Assembly (NCBI GenBank): GCA_015680905.1
Contig: CM027378.1
Location: forward strand, 2,418,001-2,482,000
DNA: 64,000 nt
Reading direction: 5' to 3'
Source of the DNA: Coptis chinensis
Lineage: Eukaryota > Streptophyta > Magnoliopsida > Ranunculales > Ranunculaceae
The position numbers and the translations under genes were made by a program. The notes beneath the pieces were generated by a model. The model was not told the origin of the DNA and did not search any database. It saw nothing but the letters and a program-made list of their open reading frames with translations. Positions 1-12,569 of the stretch are shown here, one piece after another. Positions within the stretch are counted from its first letter, which is position 1. Every line of letters begins with the position of its first letter.

Positions 1-1843
1 TGGACACAAATGGAGGGAAGAAGATCAACCAATGACAATAACATTGTCTCCTAGAACGAAAGTAACAAATATACTAGAATGCCAAGACATAAGTAAAAGT
101 GCAACAAATACTTGTAAGCATTTGGAAATGCAATAAAGTTTCACCCTTTAGTTGGCTCACACATACTTAGGAATGAAGTAAAACATTTAGATCCATATGA
201 CACATGTAATTCAATGCAAGTATAATCGTAAGCCACCTAATAAAAAAAAGCTTACCCAACATACCGAAGATAACAGAGCAATCCAAATCCCATTTTATGA
301 ACCTACGACATTCTTAGTAACATAAAGGGTATACATATCCCTCGACCGACCACTAATTGCTCCAAATATCTCTTCATCTCCACTTTAGTTGTCATATGCA
401 ACCTAATCACAACTACAAAAAGGCCTTTATTAATTACAAGGTAAATCGGGATATATATAACTAACAAAAATAGTTGGAAACTAAAGAGCTATTTTATAAT
501 TACTACACAAGTCATGTACTCTAAAGATTCCCAGCCATGACATAAAAATTCAAAGTCGATATAAACCCAACCCCAAAATAATTCCATGTCATGACAACGG
601 CAGTAACATAAAATAAATCTCAAGCCATATCTATGGGGAGGATTCTAGAAAGTCCCAATAGGATGTAAGGATGGGATCGTTTCAAGAGCCTCCGGGGCCT
701 TAAACAATCTCCTAACCAACAAGCAACTTCACCAATCTCAAAATACTATTTGGGAGAAAAGGACTGAACATAAGAGATCTCATACTATTATCGCATTTGA
801 CACGCATGAGAACTAGTTTTCTTGTGTCCATTGTTTTGAACAATTTTTTTTTTGAGTAACATTCCAAATGGTATTTGTAGGTAGCCAGTCGACACGCTTA
901 TTAGAATTGCTCTTGCAGCTCATTTACCAAGCCACTCTACAATTTCACTGACGGCAGAAATCACACTAAGTGGAGAATATATTCTTAAATGCTAAGGCGT
1001 GAGTCAAAGCATTTACCTAGTCAAAGCCCCTCAATGTATACTGGCATGAGCATGCATTCACTTTAGAATAGATAAAATTCTAAAATTCATATCTGAAAGA
1101 AAAGGATATATGTAAAAGAAAAAAGGGAAATAACCACAAGACAAATTTTTATGCTTTTTTCTTTTGTGGTCGGGGGTCCTACTTATCAAAAAACAAAGCT
1201 CTGGTGTTGAAGAAATAAGAGAAACAAGCTCAAGCTCAAGCTCAAGCTTACAGAGAACATATCCACCTCAAAAAATGAAAAGAAAAACTCCATGATAAAA
1301 TAGACAAGAGGGAAAATGCATGCTAAGACTCCACATGCAATTCTAGATGCACTTAAGTACATAAATACATCCAATATATTAGTCGCTCGGCTCCAAAGAA
1401 AATCAAAATAATAGAAAGGAATTTCTAACGGTAAGGAATACCAAAAGCTTTTAAGTAATTTGATAACAAAGATTATACCTACCTTGTCAAAAGAATCAAT
1501 CTCTCTCTCAAATTGATGAGCTTATTCCGGATCTAGTTGTTTCAACCGGATTTTCTAATATACCGCACCCATTTCACTCCTGCAAGCACCGGTTGTCTAT
1601 GATCAACAACCTTTAAACTAAAAAAAGAAAGAAAGAAAGAAAGAAAAAATGCAATGAAATTGCAAAGATCTAAGATCATGGGAAAGTCAATTGATTTGTC
1701 TAAGAAGCACTGTACAAGGGGATCCCTTCACGCACCAATTGTATAAGTTGCCAATCGGGGAAAAAAACATATGAACCTATGGTACAATTTCTATCAGATG
1801 TGATTCTCGTACCAACTATGAACTGTGATCAAATGTAAGGATT
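1..1843. other. Non-coding DNA, no gene seen
   Basis: AT-rich DNA with no open frame that resembles a protein. It contains a short (CTCAAG)n run near 1228-1250 and a GAAA-rich run near 1625-1650. It may be the interior of the CACTA element whose right terminus is at 5599, because no matching left terminus is visible in the window. That is inference only. Confidence 0.5.
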
Positions 1844-2186
1844 TGGGGAGTACTCGATGAAGAACAAGATCCAACTCTAGCTAGTAAATATCTTTGCTAA
1901 TCTCAAGGCTAGAAATTGTACAAACCGCCACACAGATAACACAACAATAGTTGAAATGGATACACGGAGTAAAAAAACAGATCTAATATTATAAATTTAC
2001 ACTTCTAATTTTAAAGACTATTTTCGGCCTCAGCTACTATACACTTCTAGTTAAAAGACGTAATGATATTGTAAATTGTAAATATTTATATTTCCAATGA
2101 AAAACATACTAACCAGGATATCCTTCCATAAAAGATCTATTGTTCCATAAGGAAAAATGGCCCATTCAATGTGATGTACCTAAAAC
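1844..2186 (+). repeat. Direct duplication, copy 1 (about 340 bp)
   Basis: This stretch is nearly identical to 3929-4268. Both begin at a GGGGAGTACTC motif and end at GATGTACCTAAAA, with a few indels and substitutions between them. The copies lack TG...CA ends, so they do not look like LTRs. The 1.7 kb between the copies (2187-3928) has no recognisable coding sequence. The origin is unknown: segmental duplication or an internal repeat of a larger transposon. Confidence 0.8.
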
Positions 2187-3928
2187 TCTCTTTGAATTCC
2201 CATCGTCGCCAATGGGTGTCTGCTTCTCTCTCACTGAAACTGACCTTGATGCTGATTGATTATCCGGGTTTTCCAAATCGGCTATTGTTGGTCTCATATG
2301 GTTCTCAGAATCAATAGTGGGGTTCTCAATTCTTGCAGAGGCTTGGACGAACTGTTGGAACATGATGGAGTTGAGCCGGTTTGGGATAAACATCCCAAAT
2401 CCCCAAAATAGTTCACGAAGTTAGTCACTTGAACACTTGGTACGGGTTTTCACGCTTTGACCTCTATATGGCGGTTAAAGCCTTGTTTGTTGGATGTATT
2501 AGCTTCAAGTTTGGTTGTAGCATCACAAGGTTGACAAATGGATACTTCACACCCATATAGAATCATTCACGGTTTCTTGATTAATCCGCACAAATGGCGC
2601 GATCTTTCGAGGAGCCCAGTCATCCTTTTCTCGCTAACATCCATGGGATGCATACACCCTCACAGTTCGGAAGAACTAAAGTTTCACGGATGGATGCCTG
2701 CAAGAGTGACATAAGAAAATCTTCTCAATGTTACATAACATTCCCATAGTGAACCAGGATAACTACCAAACCCTCTCTAGTGACCACATTGAATTATAAC
2801 TATATCGGCTAGGCAAAATGAATACTGCATATATGTAAATTTATCGAGAAATATAGTACGTAATATCCTCATTCGATAAAAGAAAAATTAAAGAATTGAG
2901 AGAGAACATCCGCGGAACCGACCTTAAACCGATTCCCCAGAGCAAAGCTACTTGTGCGCTAGAAATTTTGTGGTCTCCTACGGAAGACTCGAGGTTGAAG
3001 TCTATCTCGAGGCATTGATGTGAATCCAAACCACAAACCGGGTCGGAAGGAGGTGGCTTTATATGTATCCACAATGTCCCTCGAATCCGACAAAACCTTT
3101 ATTGCCAAGGATATGGGAACCTTCAAGAGGAAAACAAAAATTAACAATAGCTTAAAAACATCCAACTCTACCGACAAATTTACAAAAATAATCACTAAAA
3201 CAAGTTTAATATTCTTCAAGCGGTGGCTTTAACTCCCAATGCCAACAAAAGTTGGGACAACCAAACCACGGACTTGTACACTTCCTCTCGCTCAAAACAA
3301 GTCGAAGGAATCAAACATCATTCTACTTCCTCGATGATTGTGGCGCATAACCACTCCCAAGACGCCGGAAGTATTGAACTCCAACGCAGAGTCAACCGAG
3401 TGGAACCAACTTAGATCGCAACATGGGACTTAGAGAAGCACCGACATGACCTGAAGAGAAGCAAAACTATTGGGTAATGATGACTTATAGCATTCACTTT
3501 CAGAATCAATATTTATTGGATTCTCAAGTTCAACCTCTAGAAAATTCCAAAAGCCAAACCATCCGATTTTCAGTTTGAACTTCCGAAAAAGGATTGGATG
3601 AAACAGTTTGTGACAAGCGTATGATGGTGGTAGAGACAATCGATGCATGTTTGGGAGGAAAGCCTAGTAATTTTCAGATCCATTCTTGGTTTCGGATCGC
3701 CCTTCTCTTTTTTTGGTAATTTAATTTAACTCGATAGATTATACAAAAAGGGGAGGTGAGAGGAGATCACCTCGAGCCACGAGGAAGGAGCAAAAAGAAC
3801 TACGAAGCCCACCTAACCCTGCTACCCACTAATGACATTATCCATAGCATTTAGACAATCAAATGGTTCTCAGAATAGAGACGGATAAAACAGAAAAAAA
3901 GATATGCAAAGAACACATAGAAGGCAAT
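2187..3928. other. Spacer between direct duplicates, no recognised gene
   Basis: Short open frames occur on both strands (for example 2166-2393, 2841-3074 and 3430-3648 on the minus strand), but none matches a protein family I know and their frames do not join. One minus-strand stretch near 3330-3410 faintly recalls the RNase H domain of plant LINEs, too weakly to call. Confidence 0.4.
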
Positions 3929-4268
3929 GGGGGAGTACTCGGATGAAGAACAAGATCCAACTCTAGCTAGTAAATATGCTTTGCTAATCTCAAGGCTAGA
4001 AATTGTACAACCGCCACGATAACACAACAATAGTTGAAATGGATACACGGAGTAAAAACGCAGCCTAATATTATAAATTTACACTTCTAATTTTAAAGAC
4101 TATTTTCGGCCTCGGCTACTATACACTTCTAGTTAAAAGACGAATGATATTGTAAATTGTAAATATTTATATTTCCAATGAAAAACATACTAACCGGGAT
4201 ATCCTTCCGTAAAAGATCTATTGTTCCATAAGGAAAAATGGCCCATTCAATTAATGATGTACCTAAAA
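3929..4268 (+). repeat. Direct duplication, copy 2 (about 340 bp)
   Basis: Second copy of the segment at 1844-2186, same orientation, about 2.08 kb downstream. It differs by small indels and single-base changes, so the duplication is not brand new. Confidence 0.8.
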
Positions 4269-5424
4269 AGTGTGAGCCATAACTTTGGCAAAAATCTAGT
4301 ATGAACCATTAAACTTTCATGTACTTTTTCTGCTCTTTTTCATTTTTGTATCATAGTTAGTTTGAGTTCTCAAGCAAACTCTTGATCAACCCGATCATCA
4401 CAGTTTGCATTTCAACACATAAAAAAAACTAGTCCTATTAAAAAAATTTCTCCTAATGAAAAAAAAAAAATCTACAAATGACAAGTACAAACTTAAACAA
4501 AACAAACAAGTACAAACTCGCACACTACAAGATCAAACGAGTACTAATTAATCGAAATACTATGAAACCCGATATTTCATTCTAAGCTCGAGTTGGACGA
4601 TGATAAAAATAAGATCGATGAACATACATAAAGACAATAGATGTTAACAACATCAAAGTCACAAAAACAAGAATAAAACATTTTTCAATCTTTCATCTCT
4701 TATAAATCCAATCAACTGAACCCAAATACAACTCCTCACTTAATAATTCACCCCAAATGAAACAAACCCTTAGCAAAACAAATAGATTTCATAAGAAAGA
4801 TGCATCACCCAATATACTAATTAAATAAATAAAAAAATAATAATGAAGAAACAAACTCATTAAATTGAAGCTAGTTCTGGCCAATGATAACCTTAACTCA
4901 ACGAAGTATAAAACATTAAAGAATAATAGAAACAACAGAATGCTTAGTTAATTGTTTTTAGAGAGAGAGAATTACAACGTCGAAACCCTAGAACTGCTAA
5001 CAGAGAATTTGAGGGAAATAATTTGAATGAAATAGAGAGTACGATTCTGAACGAGAGATCAGTTAGCTTACGTATAATTCCTTTAAAGATCGTTCTTTTT
5101 CTCCAGATCTTCCTAAATTTTTCTCTTTTCCTCTCAACTAAGGTGGTGGATTTCTGAGATTTAAACTAATATAATCGAAAATCTCCAGTTAATTGGGAGA
5201 GAGACAGAGAATGAAATGGGGTTAGTGGGAAAGAGAGAGAATGAGAAACCATTGTTTACCTTTGTCTGGGGGGAGCGAAAGAATAAAAATGGTGGAGCAG
5301 AAAAAGAGACGGAGAGAAGAACAGAGATGCGTGCATGACCAAAAGCGGCTGCTTCAATTTTTCTTTTTTCATTTTTTGTTTTTTGGATATATTTCAATTG
5401 TTTTGAAATATTACTCACGGTTAT
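4269..5424. other. Non-coding DNA, AT-rich then purine-rich
   Basis: No gene recognised. A telo-box-like AAACCCTAG lies at about 4983, followed by GA-rich sequence that resembles a plant 5' leader. This could be a captured promoter/leader inside the CACTA element ending at 5599; no coding sequence follows that would confirm it. Confidence 0.35.
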
Positions 5425-5599
5425 AAACGTTAGACAATGCCAAACTAACCGTGACCAGGTTATTTAATTTTAATTCTCGATATTTCCTAACGATTTCTTC
5501 CGTAAGTAACAAATATAGCCGTGACACACTATATAACGGATATATCCGTTACTAACAGAAATTTTGGTCTGTTAGAAAATGACTGTTCTGGTGTAGTGA
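5425..5599. mobile_element. CACTA transposon, right terminus (third CACTA element)
   Basis: Read on the minus strand from 5599, the sequence opens with CACTACACCAGAACAG, the hallmark end of CACTA (En/Spm) elements. It is followed by short inverted motifs such as AACGGATATATCCGTT and copies of CCGTGAC and TTACTTACGG that look like subterminal transposase-binding repeats. The element must extend to lower coordinates. I found no matching CACTA left end in 1-5590, so it probably starts outside the window. The three bases after it (ACG) would be one copy of the target-site duplication. Confidence 0.7.
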
Positions 5600-6774
5600 C
5601 GTGCAAAGCTTCTTAATAGATATGTATAGTCTAAACTCATGTCCACTTAGCAACCAGGTCACCACGCACATAAATAAAAGGTCTAAACGAAATAATTAAT
5701 TATTAAACACAAACAATTGCTCACCACATAAATAAAAGGTCTAAACGAAACAATTAATTATTAAACACAAACAATCCCAGCCCTTTGAATACAACAAAGT
5801 ATAAAGAGGCATGCAGGGAGAAAATAGAACTTAAAGAAACACCAAGAAAGTCGACAAAACAACTTTCCAAGCAAGTTATAAGAAGATCAGTAGGTGCTTA
5901 AGCATAGTGTGTGGGAAGACTATCAATGCAAGACTGAGAAACCCTCAAGCAATTGCAAATAAAACACAATGAAAATTGTCTAGCAAATTACCAATAAGAT
6001 CATATTGTGTGAAGAATGTGAAGGTTGGAACAGGTGCATCAAATTAAAGTGACCCATTTAAAGCTAAAAAACAAATAAATATATATCCTCGAATAGAATA
6101 GCATAGAAATCAACAAGTTTAAATATAGACTTCTACCCTAAAAAAGTTTGAATATAGACACTAAAATTACAAAACTAAATCAAATAATTAAAGAAAAAAG
6201 AGAATCTCACCAGATTTCGAGCCTTCGATCAATTCGCTATATTTGCACATGCACATAGGTGAAACAAATAGCTTCAGATGTAGCGTCTCTTTCTAGCTGC
6301 ATAATCATTTAGCTAATTAATTAAAGGTACATCTTAAATGTGCATCATCTTGCAAATACTCAAAGTAGCTAATGTAGGAGAGTAAGAGAGTTCATGAGAA
6401 TAGTAACAAAAGAACCAAGACACAAACATACTGATAATCTACACAGATGAATGTTATCAAAAGAATCCCACTCTTACAACATAATTGCTAGCAAACAAGA
6501 ATGAATGTAAGTTCCACTAATCAAGTAGAGCCATATGCTACGAGATCCTTATCCCGAATAAACATCAGCGACATGTAAAGATTGTTTACTATTTTTTTTT
6601 CCACCGTCAAATAGCTAAAACTAACTAGTGGTTTTATTTCTAACTGAAGCTAGAAACCTGAAATTCCACAAGGCAATGAATTTTGAAGTAGCCATATGGC
6701 GAGCATTTTATCATAATTGAGAAATAAGTGTTAATGCGAATGCATGTCATTACCCATGCAATGAATTTTGTAGG
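5600..6774. other. Intergenic, nothing recognised
   Basis: AT-rich DNA without coding potential. It contains a 54-bp tandem duplication near 5660-5775 (two copies of a block with CACATAAATAAAAGGTCTA). No RNA gene or transposon end was seen. Confidence 0.45.
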
Positions 6775-8095
6775 TGATAAGCACTCCAAAAGTGTAGTTT
6801 AAACCCCTTAATAGCATTCTATTTAGGCCAATTATGTTTATAATAAATAAGAGTTAGTACTGTTTTCGTGTTTTTGTGCATTTCAGGATTTGAAGTTGAT
6901 TAGGTGACTAAAGACACCACTTTTTCATGGAAAATGAGTCAATATGATTGTTGAGGAAGTTATATATTTAAAACCCAAGAATCATGAAGAAAAACCTTTT
7001 TCAAGCCCAATCAAAGCTGGGAAGTCAAAGTCAATCCGGGTAGAAAAAAGACGAAAATCCATCATAACTTCAGATGGGCGTATCTTTGGACTCGGGTATC
7101 GGAATTGGGCCTACTTTATGTCAAAACGACTGGCTTAGAATCAGATTTCCAATGAATATGGCTTTGTCCTAATCAAAGCTATAAAAGTTGATGAAAAAGA
7201 TACTGAAGTAATTTCCAACAGCTATGGCCTCTTTAGACTTAACCTAATGGACTTTAGGCTCACATTAGAGACCCAAAGTTCCCTTTTTTACCCATGCATG
7301 AAAATATAACCCTAACCCTCTTCTATATAAAGAGGGTTAAGGCTAAACTTAAGCTCTCCTCTTCTATCTCTCAAACCCCTTAGTCTTTCATTAGTTTTAG
7401 TTTAGTTTAGGGTTAGAATTAGTTTATTCTTGTAGCCTCCATTAAACTGTTCTTCAATAAAAGCTTTTAGTTACTTTCAATTCTTGTTTTTATCATTATG
7501 TCTCTATTTAATTATTTAGTTAATATGAGTCCGATGACACAAGGCTAAACCTCCATTAGAGGGGGTTTATAAAGCCACGTGGGGATGATTGGTAGTTAGA
7601 ATATTTATTGTCTCTTAACTAGGACTTCAAGTTTATCGTTGTGAATTTCTAGAGATAGAACTCATAACGGTGAACTAGAGTTTAGAGCCACCATCAAAGA
7701 GATTTGTGGGGGAGCTGAACTCTTATGCAAGTGAAACCTTGATCCGAGACGACTTGGTATTCAATAGGGATCAAACAAGCAATTCGATAACTAATTAATA
7801 GTCAATCGAATCGTGTGGTAGAATTTCCCCTCTCTAATATCTTCTCTCATCTTATAAAACACTGTTTAGTATCTCAAATCTACTGTTTTGTTACCATATT
7901 ACTTTCACTAGTAAAGCATTTAACTAATCTAGATTTGCATTCAAGTAACGTACGACTAGAGTGGATCGAACACGACTACTCTTCATTATTTCTATGATAT
8001 TGAGAATATTCTATTTACTGTTTTTCCATCATAAATCTACTATTTAGCATCTCTTCATTACTGCCATCAAATATATTTAATGTTCATTCTTATCA
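6775..8095 (+). mobile_element. Gypsy element A, 5' LTR
   Basis: The sequence starts TGATAAGCACTCC, ends TATCA and is followed one base later by a primer-binding site. It aligns along its length with the LTR of element B at 37743-39083: shared blocks include CCAATTATGTTTATAATAAA, a TATATAAAGAGG core promoter, and the block around CTAAACCTCCATTAGAGGGG. Length is 1321 bp against 1341 bp in B. The two are clearly the same family but diverged, so they are independent insertions. No second LTR for A is visible, so A is truncated. Confidence 0.8.
7324..7330 (+). promoter_or_regulatory. TATA box of LTR A
   Basis: TATATAA followed by AGAGGG. The same motif lies at the equivalent place in LTR B (38277-38283), so this is the likely core promoter of the retroelement family. 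Confidence 0.55.
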
Positions 8096-8096
8096 A

Positions 8097-8111
8097 TGGC
8101 GCCGTTGGCCA
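8097..8111 (+). other. Primer-binding site of gypsy element A
   Basis: TGGCGCCGTTGGCC lies directly after the LTR. It resembles the TGGCGCCGTTGCC primer-binding site common in plant Ty3/gypsy elements of the Tat/Athila group. It fixes the LTR as a 5' LTR on the plus strand. Confidence 0.75.
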
Positions 8112-9090
8112 TCTAGTTCGTTTACATTGCGAATGTTTATATTAGAAAACACTGTTTTTACTATTCCAAGCAAAACACTGAAAACATTGTTCGTAATTTC
8201 TTTAAATTTTTCTGCTACTGTCTGTTTGCATACGAGTTGCGAAACCAACTCCGTGCACTCCCGTGACCTGACCCTAAAAATTTCAAACCCTAGTTTTAAC
8301 TCACGAGCGCGCGCGCGTCGTAGATTTACAGCGCACCCCGCATTCAACACCATAGGTTCAACCCGCGCCCAATTTACCCTATTATGAAACGTGCACGTGC
8401 CCTAGGTTAATTAGCTTAAATTAAGTTTTTAATATTAATTGCAATATTATCTCACGAGTACAGTACAGTACTCGTAAGCTACCAACTACAAAATTTTAAA
8501 AATTAATTTTTTCATTCTATGCGGTGTCTAGAAAACTCAAAGAATTGGGGTTCTCTAATTAAGGAAGGTGCACGCACACGGACAACCTCCCTCAATTCTT
8601 AAGTGGCCTGGCTGTTGGTTTGATACAAAAAAAATAAAAATAAAATAAAAAAAATAAAAAAAATAAAAAAAAAATAATTAATTAATATTAGTTAAATAGT
8701 AAGCCCACCCACTACCGAAATCCGTTTTACAGGCCTAACATCAAGGCCCAACACAAAGCCATAATAAAAAAGCCTTACCCTAATTCTTAAAACTCTTGGA
8801 CTAATAAAGTTAAACTTTTTACAGGACTTAACAATCCACATCGTGTACCCGGACTAGTACTCGTATAATTGTTCAAGTAACACTAGACGTGTTTCAAGGC
8901 TGTTGAAGACGATATTTATACGCATAGCAAGGACGCTCCAGGTAACACCTATCTATATCCTCGAATCTACTATAAGAGGATTCTATTTCTAGTAATAATC
9001 AGGCTAATTTTTGCATACTTATTAGGAATTGCCTATTAGACTTAAAACTTTCATGAGATTAAGATCTGGTACATATAAACCTGCCATATT
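8112..9090 (+). mobile_element. Gypsy element A leader, truncated before gag
   Basis: This leader follows the primer-binding site. It is comparable with the leader of element B: both have a cluster of GCGC-rich words, and CATGAGATTAAG just before the gag start of B (39690) reappears here near 9051. After about 9090 the resemblance ends, so gag and pol of element A are deleted or displaced. It includes an A-rich run at 8625-8680 and an imperfect palindrome (ACGAGTAC...GTACTCGT) near 8453-8476. Confidence 0.55.
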
Positions 9091-10215
9091 AGTTTCTTGT
9101 AGACGCAGAAACAATCGGTCGCGGTCGCCTGTCCAGTTTCGGTGAAAGTTTGTCAGTTTTCTTCTCCAACTTCAGCTCCTCTCCAGCTTGTTGATCCCGA
9201 ATCCTGATTTGTAAAAAAGTAAGTTAGTAATGAAAAATAACGAAATAAAACAACGAAATTTTTTTAAAAAAAAAATAGAAATGGAAAAGTGAGAATGGTG
9301 CTTCATCCTTAGATACTCAACCAAGCACTCTTGCTCCTTCAATCCATGACGGCGGTGCCATTTGAAGTAGTATTGTTTAGAGTATCTTCAAAGTTTATTT
9401 GAATGTGGTTCATCCTAGATTGTTTAGAGTTTGAATGTGGGAGTTGAAAAAGAAGGAAGGTAGACTCTTAATTTAGAACTTGTTTAGTTTTTTTAGCTAA
9501 TAAAGAACATGAAAACTTAAGTTGTTTGAAGATTTAAATGACATGAAAACATTGAAAGGAAGTATTGAAATGAAGATTGAAACAAAGAAAAAAAAAAGAT
9601 TGATTGATTGATTGAAATAAGCAAAATAACAAGATTGAAATGAAAAGAAAATTAAGAACAATAAAGTAAAAAGACTTGAAAATAAATAACTAGAAATTAA
9701 ATCCTACATGACACTAGATTAAGTCTAGGTGCATTCTTTCTCCCTAACTTTTAGATTATATACCCCTACTTTATGTCTTTTACTGATTTGCCCTTCTCCA
9801 TTATATTTGAGACACCTCATACTTCACTTTATGTTTTTGCTTTTCTTTTTGCTTTTTGATTTCTCCTTGACCAAGATAGGTTTTGGAGAATGTCATTTTT
9901 TGAGATAAGGGCCTCCATCTCTGGTCTTCTGAGTTGAGGGCTTTGACCTTTGACCTTTGACCTTTGACTTAGACCTTTGACTTGACTTTTTCAACACTTT
10001 TCATAGCAGCTTCTGGTCTTCATAATAAGCGTGATTAAGGCTCCTTTTGGTGCTAAGACACAACTTTTATGATAAGTGGTCTGAAATTCTCTGTAACCTG
10101 AAAAAGGCAATAAAAGTTATAAATTGTCTTTTCATTAAACGTAAGAAAGGCTGTAATACAGTAATATAAAGGTAATAAAACTCACATTTGGGACTTGATT
10201 ATTGGTCGACAAATA
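9091..10215. other. Intergenic, nothing recognised
   Basis: No coding sequence. Around 9950-9990 the heptamer TTTGACC is repeated in tandem several times (TTGAC is the core of the plant W-box); with no gene beside it, this is best read as a simple repeat. Confidence 0.4.
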
Positions 10216-10219
10216 TTTT

Positions 10220-10745
10220 TATTTAGATATTTTAGCACGCAAGTTGTTGTTGTTGTTGTTGTTTTTTCTTTTTTTTTTTGACAAAAGAATATATTTAATT
10301 AGATTTTCAAAATAAATCATACAAAGGTTTTAGAGGTCAAGCACGCAACAAATTGAGTTGGAAGAACTTTCTGAGTAGCAAAACTAATCCTACTTCTAGA
10401 CACATATTCATTGGAACCAGCAGTCTTCACATTGTTGTCCATTACTTTATGCACCCTCCTAAACAACTAAACTGCTTCCAACGCTAAAAAATCAAATGTA
10501 TTAAAGGAAAATGGAACGAAACAATATTGGTTAGCAACACATGGTCCTTCGTGTTTCTCCATTTTTACTATAGTTGCGCTAGCTATTAGCTACTTCTCCT
10601 ACACATAAATCTTCATTCCCAAACCCCATCATTGGAAACACTCTAGTAACGTTAACACATGCATGCTTACCCTTAAACCAGTTATAAATCAACACCTCTA
10701 CCGGTCGGAGTGTCTATCTACCATTATTTATTTCTTTATTGTTAT

Positions 10746-10791
<46 letters not shown>

Positions 10792-11095
10792 CTGCAGCTT
10801 GGTTGGACTCTTTGAAAGTATGCATAATCTAGTTGATGTATAACCATATTTCTGCTACCGGATTATTAATTGTACAATACAAGTGTGGCTTGTCTATCCT
10901 GTTGTTGGTGTTAACTACTCAATTTTGACCACAATGTCGTATACCCATAGCGAATACTTGTTGCAGTCATTTAGCTAATGCTTGCAAATCCTAGAACACA
11001 ACTGACTAATTGCTAGAGTTGTCAGAGCATTGAGTGTGGCCTGAGTTCCTGATGAAACCTCCATATCCACACCCATTGATCGGCAATATATTGTT
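10220..11095 (-). pseudogene. LINE 3' end with decayed RNase H domain
   Basis: On the minus strand, frames interrupted by several stops spell out pieces typical of the plant LINE RNase H domain: a GYGGFIRNS block near 11060, DLQALA and LQQVFAMGIRH near 10950-10990, and a HTFKESNQAADH block near 10800, the usual end of the domain. The lower edge has a T-run and GTT repeats (10236-10272) that could be the remnant of the poly(A) tail and 3' UTR. A (GA)n microsatellite at 10750-10787 interrupts it. It is clearly non-functional. Confidence 0.55.
10750..10787. repeat. (GA)n microsatellite
   Basis: About 19 uninterrupted AG units inside the decayed LINE. Confidence 0.95.
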
Positions 11096-11227
11096 CTCTA
11101 ATACACTTTCGAATTCTGAAAAATATTTATCCTGTAAAACTCCAAGGACATGAGTACATTGTCCGTGATGAAGATTTCGACAAATATATTAGTTGCTCGT
11201 CGGAAAAAATAAAGTAGTGATGCAACA

Positions 11228-11228
<1 letters not shown>

Positions 11229-11264
<36 letters not shown>

Positions 11265-11278
11265 AAAAAAAAAAAAAA

Positions 11279-11310
<32 letters not shown>

Positions 11311-11318
11311 AACAAACA
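11229..11318. repeat. Poly(A) tract with AAAAC units
   Basis: A long A-run passes into (AAAAC)n, giving spurious poly-phenylalanine frames on the other strand. It could be the tail of a retroposon, but no body was recognised beside it. Confidence 0.9.
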
Positions 11319-11419
11319 GTAAGTATGAAACCTGAATAGTGCCTACCTTTGAATCCAACAGAAGAAATTTGAAAATAAAAAACAGAAGAAATTCGAAGCC
11401 CAGGAGTTGTTTTTATATT

Positions 11420-11785
11420 TCAAATTAGTGGAGTCCCATAATCTTTATATCCATTATCACAGCCATAGTACAAAATATCCCGATATATTGCGATATTTGG
11501 GGATATCAATCCAGATTTTAGAGAAAGATATATAAATATCACGATATGTTTAGAACACGAGAACTGCGTGAATTGATTTTGATTAGTATTTTTCTTGTTA
11601 TACAAATTCTTGATTTTTGTACCAAACCGCTTTTGCATAGCGTGGCGAATATAAAAGTCTTTAGCATCTTCAAAGCTTGAAAATTTCATACCAAGTGTTG
11701 GTTTTAGTTCCACATTGCTTATATTATTTTTGCTGCCGAGAGTAGAATGCAGAACTTCACAGTCTTCACCTTCTACATCTTCCAT
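11420..11785 (-). pseudogene. FAR1/FRS-type DNA-binding domain fragment
   Basis: A 121-codon open frame. Residues about 25-60 (PTLGMKFSSFEDAKDFYIRH and what follows) match the start of the FAR1 DNA-binding domain, a WRKY-GCM1-type zinc finger found in FHY3/FAR1 transcription factors and in Mutator-like transposases. The first 24 residues are acidic, as usual for these proteins. The domain should continue with a Cys-containing 'FVCSKEG'-like block; here only QFSCSK remains before the frame runs into unrelated hydrophobic sequence (11420-11560). No MULE transposase or SWIM domain follows. It is therefore a fragment: either an exon of a broken FRS gene or a captured or decayed MULE piece. The region just upstream (11786-12060) may be its old promoter. 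Confidence 0.6.
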
Positions 11786-12487
11786 ATCTAAATCTTGAAA
11801 TTTGGTTATTTAGAGAAGGAATGAAGAGTAAGATGTGAGGCCGCTGTTTTAGTTGATTAAGAAAATGGTTGGAAGAATAAGGAACGCCGAAGGACAGCGG
11901 GAAGTGATGCAGAATCCCGTGCTTTTATTTTGTTTGTTACGATTCCCCTTAATTTTTTATTTTTCCATAATTCACGTTTTTCTTTTTCTTTTTTATTTTA
12001 CATTCTCGCCCTTTTCATCATTCTTTAAATAACCCAATATCCAGTTTCACAACATCTACGTGGAGATTTGTCATTGGTCTGTCACTTAGGTAATAGCCAG
12101 TAGCTGTCCCCGTAGCACGACTCTTTTTGAAATTTATAGCTCATAAAGAAAATATGCGGTATTTTAATGTCATGATTTTGGGGCCAGCTCAGTTTCCTTA
12201 TGAAGGTATAACTATTTCACTGCTAATTTTTTCTTTGTTTTGTCGTGTAAGGCTTATAACTAGCATGACAGTAGTGACGAGAATTGGAGTTTAACTGTGG
12301 TGCAATATTTGGGACTAGAAAATAATAATTGAATTGCAGTACAAATGTAGTAACGCGTCATGGTTTATGAATGCATATTCACTTTGTAAAAAGAAAGTAT
12401 AGGTTTTCCTTCTTTGTACAATAAATGATGAATAGGGAATGGGTCTTGTTGTTGGGCTAGGAATTACATCGCTATACGAATTGCATT

Positions 12488-12569
12488 TATGGGTTTAACA
12501 ATCAAAGATGCATGCTTCCATAAGTTTCTATGGGTTTAACAATCAAAGATGCATGCTTCCATAAGTTTA
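12488..12569 (+). repeat. Tandem repeat, 2 x 41 bp
   Basis: Two identical head-to-tail copies starting TATGGGTTTAACAATC and containing ATGCATGC. Confidence 0.9.

Noticed and set aside
1844..4268. Direct repeats as LTRs of a small retrotransposon
   Set aside because: No TG...CA ends, no matching 5-bp duplication, no primer-binding site or purine tract inside.
9940..9995. Cluster of TTTGACC words as a W-box regulatory element
   Set aside because: No gene nearby to regulate; the perfect tandem spacing looks like a simple repeat.
11098..11358. Poly-Phe membrane-like frame
   Set aside because: Translation of the poly(A)/AAAAC tract on the opposite strand.
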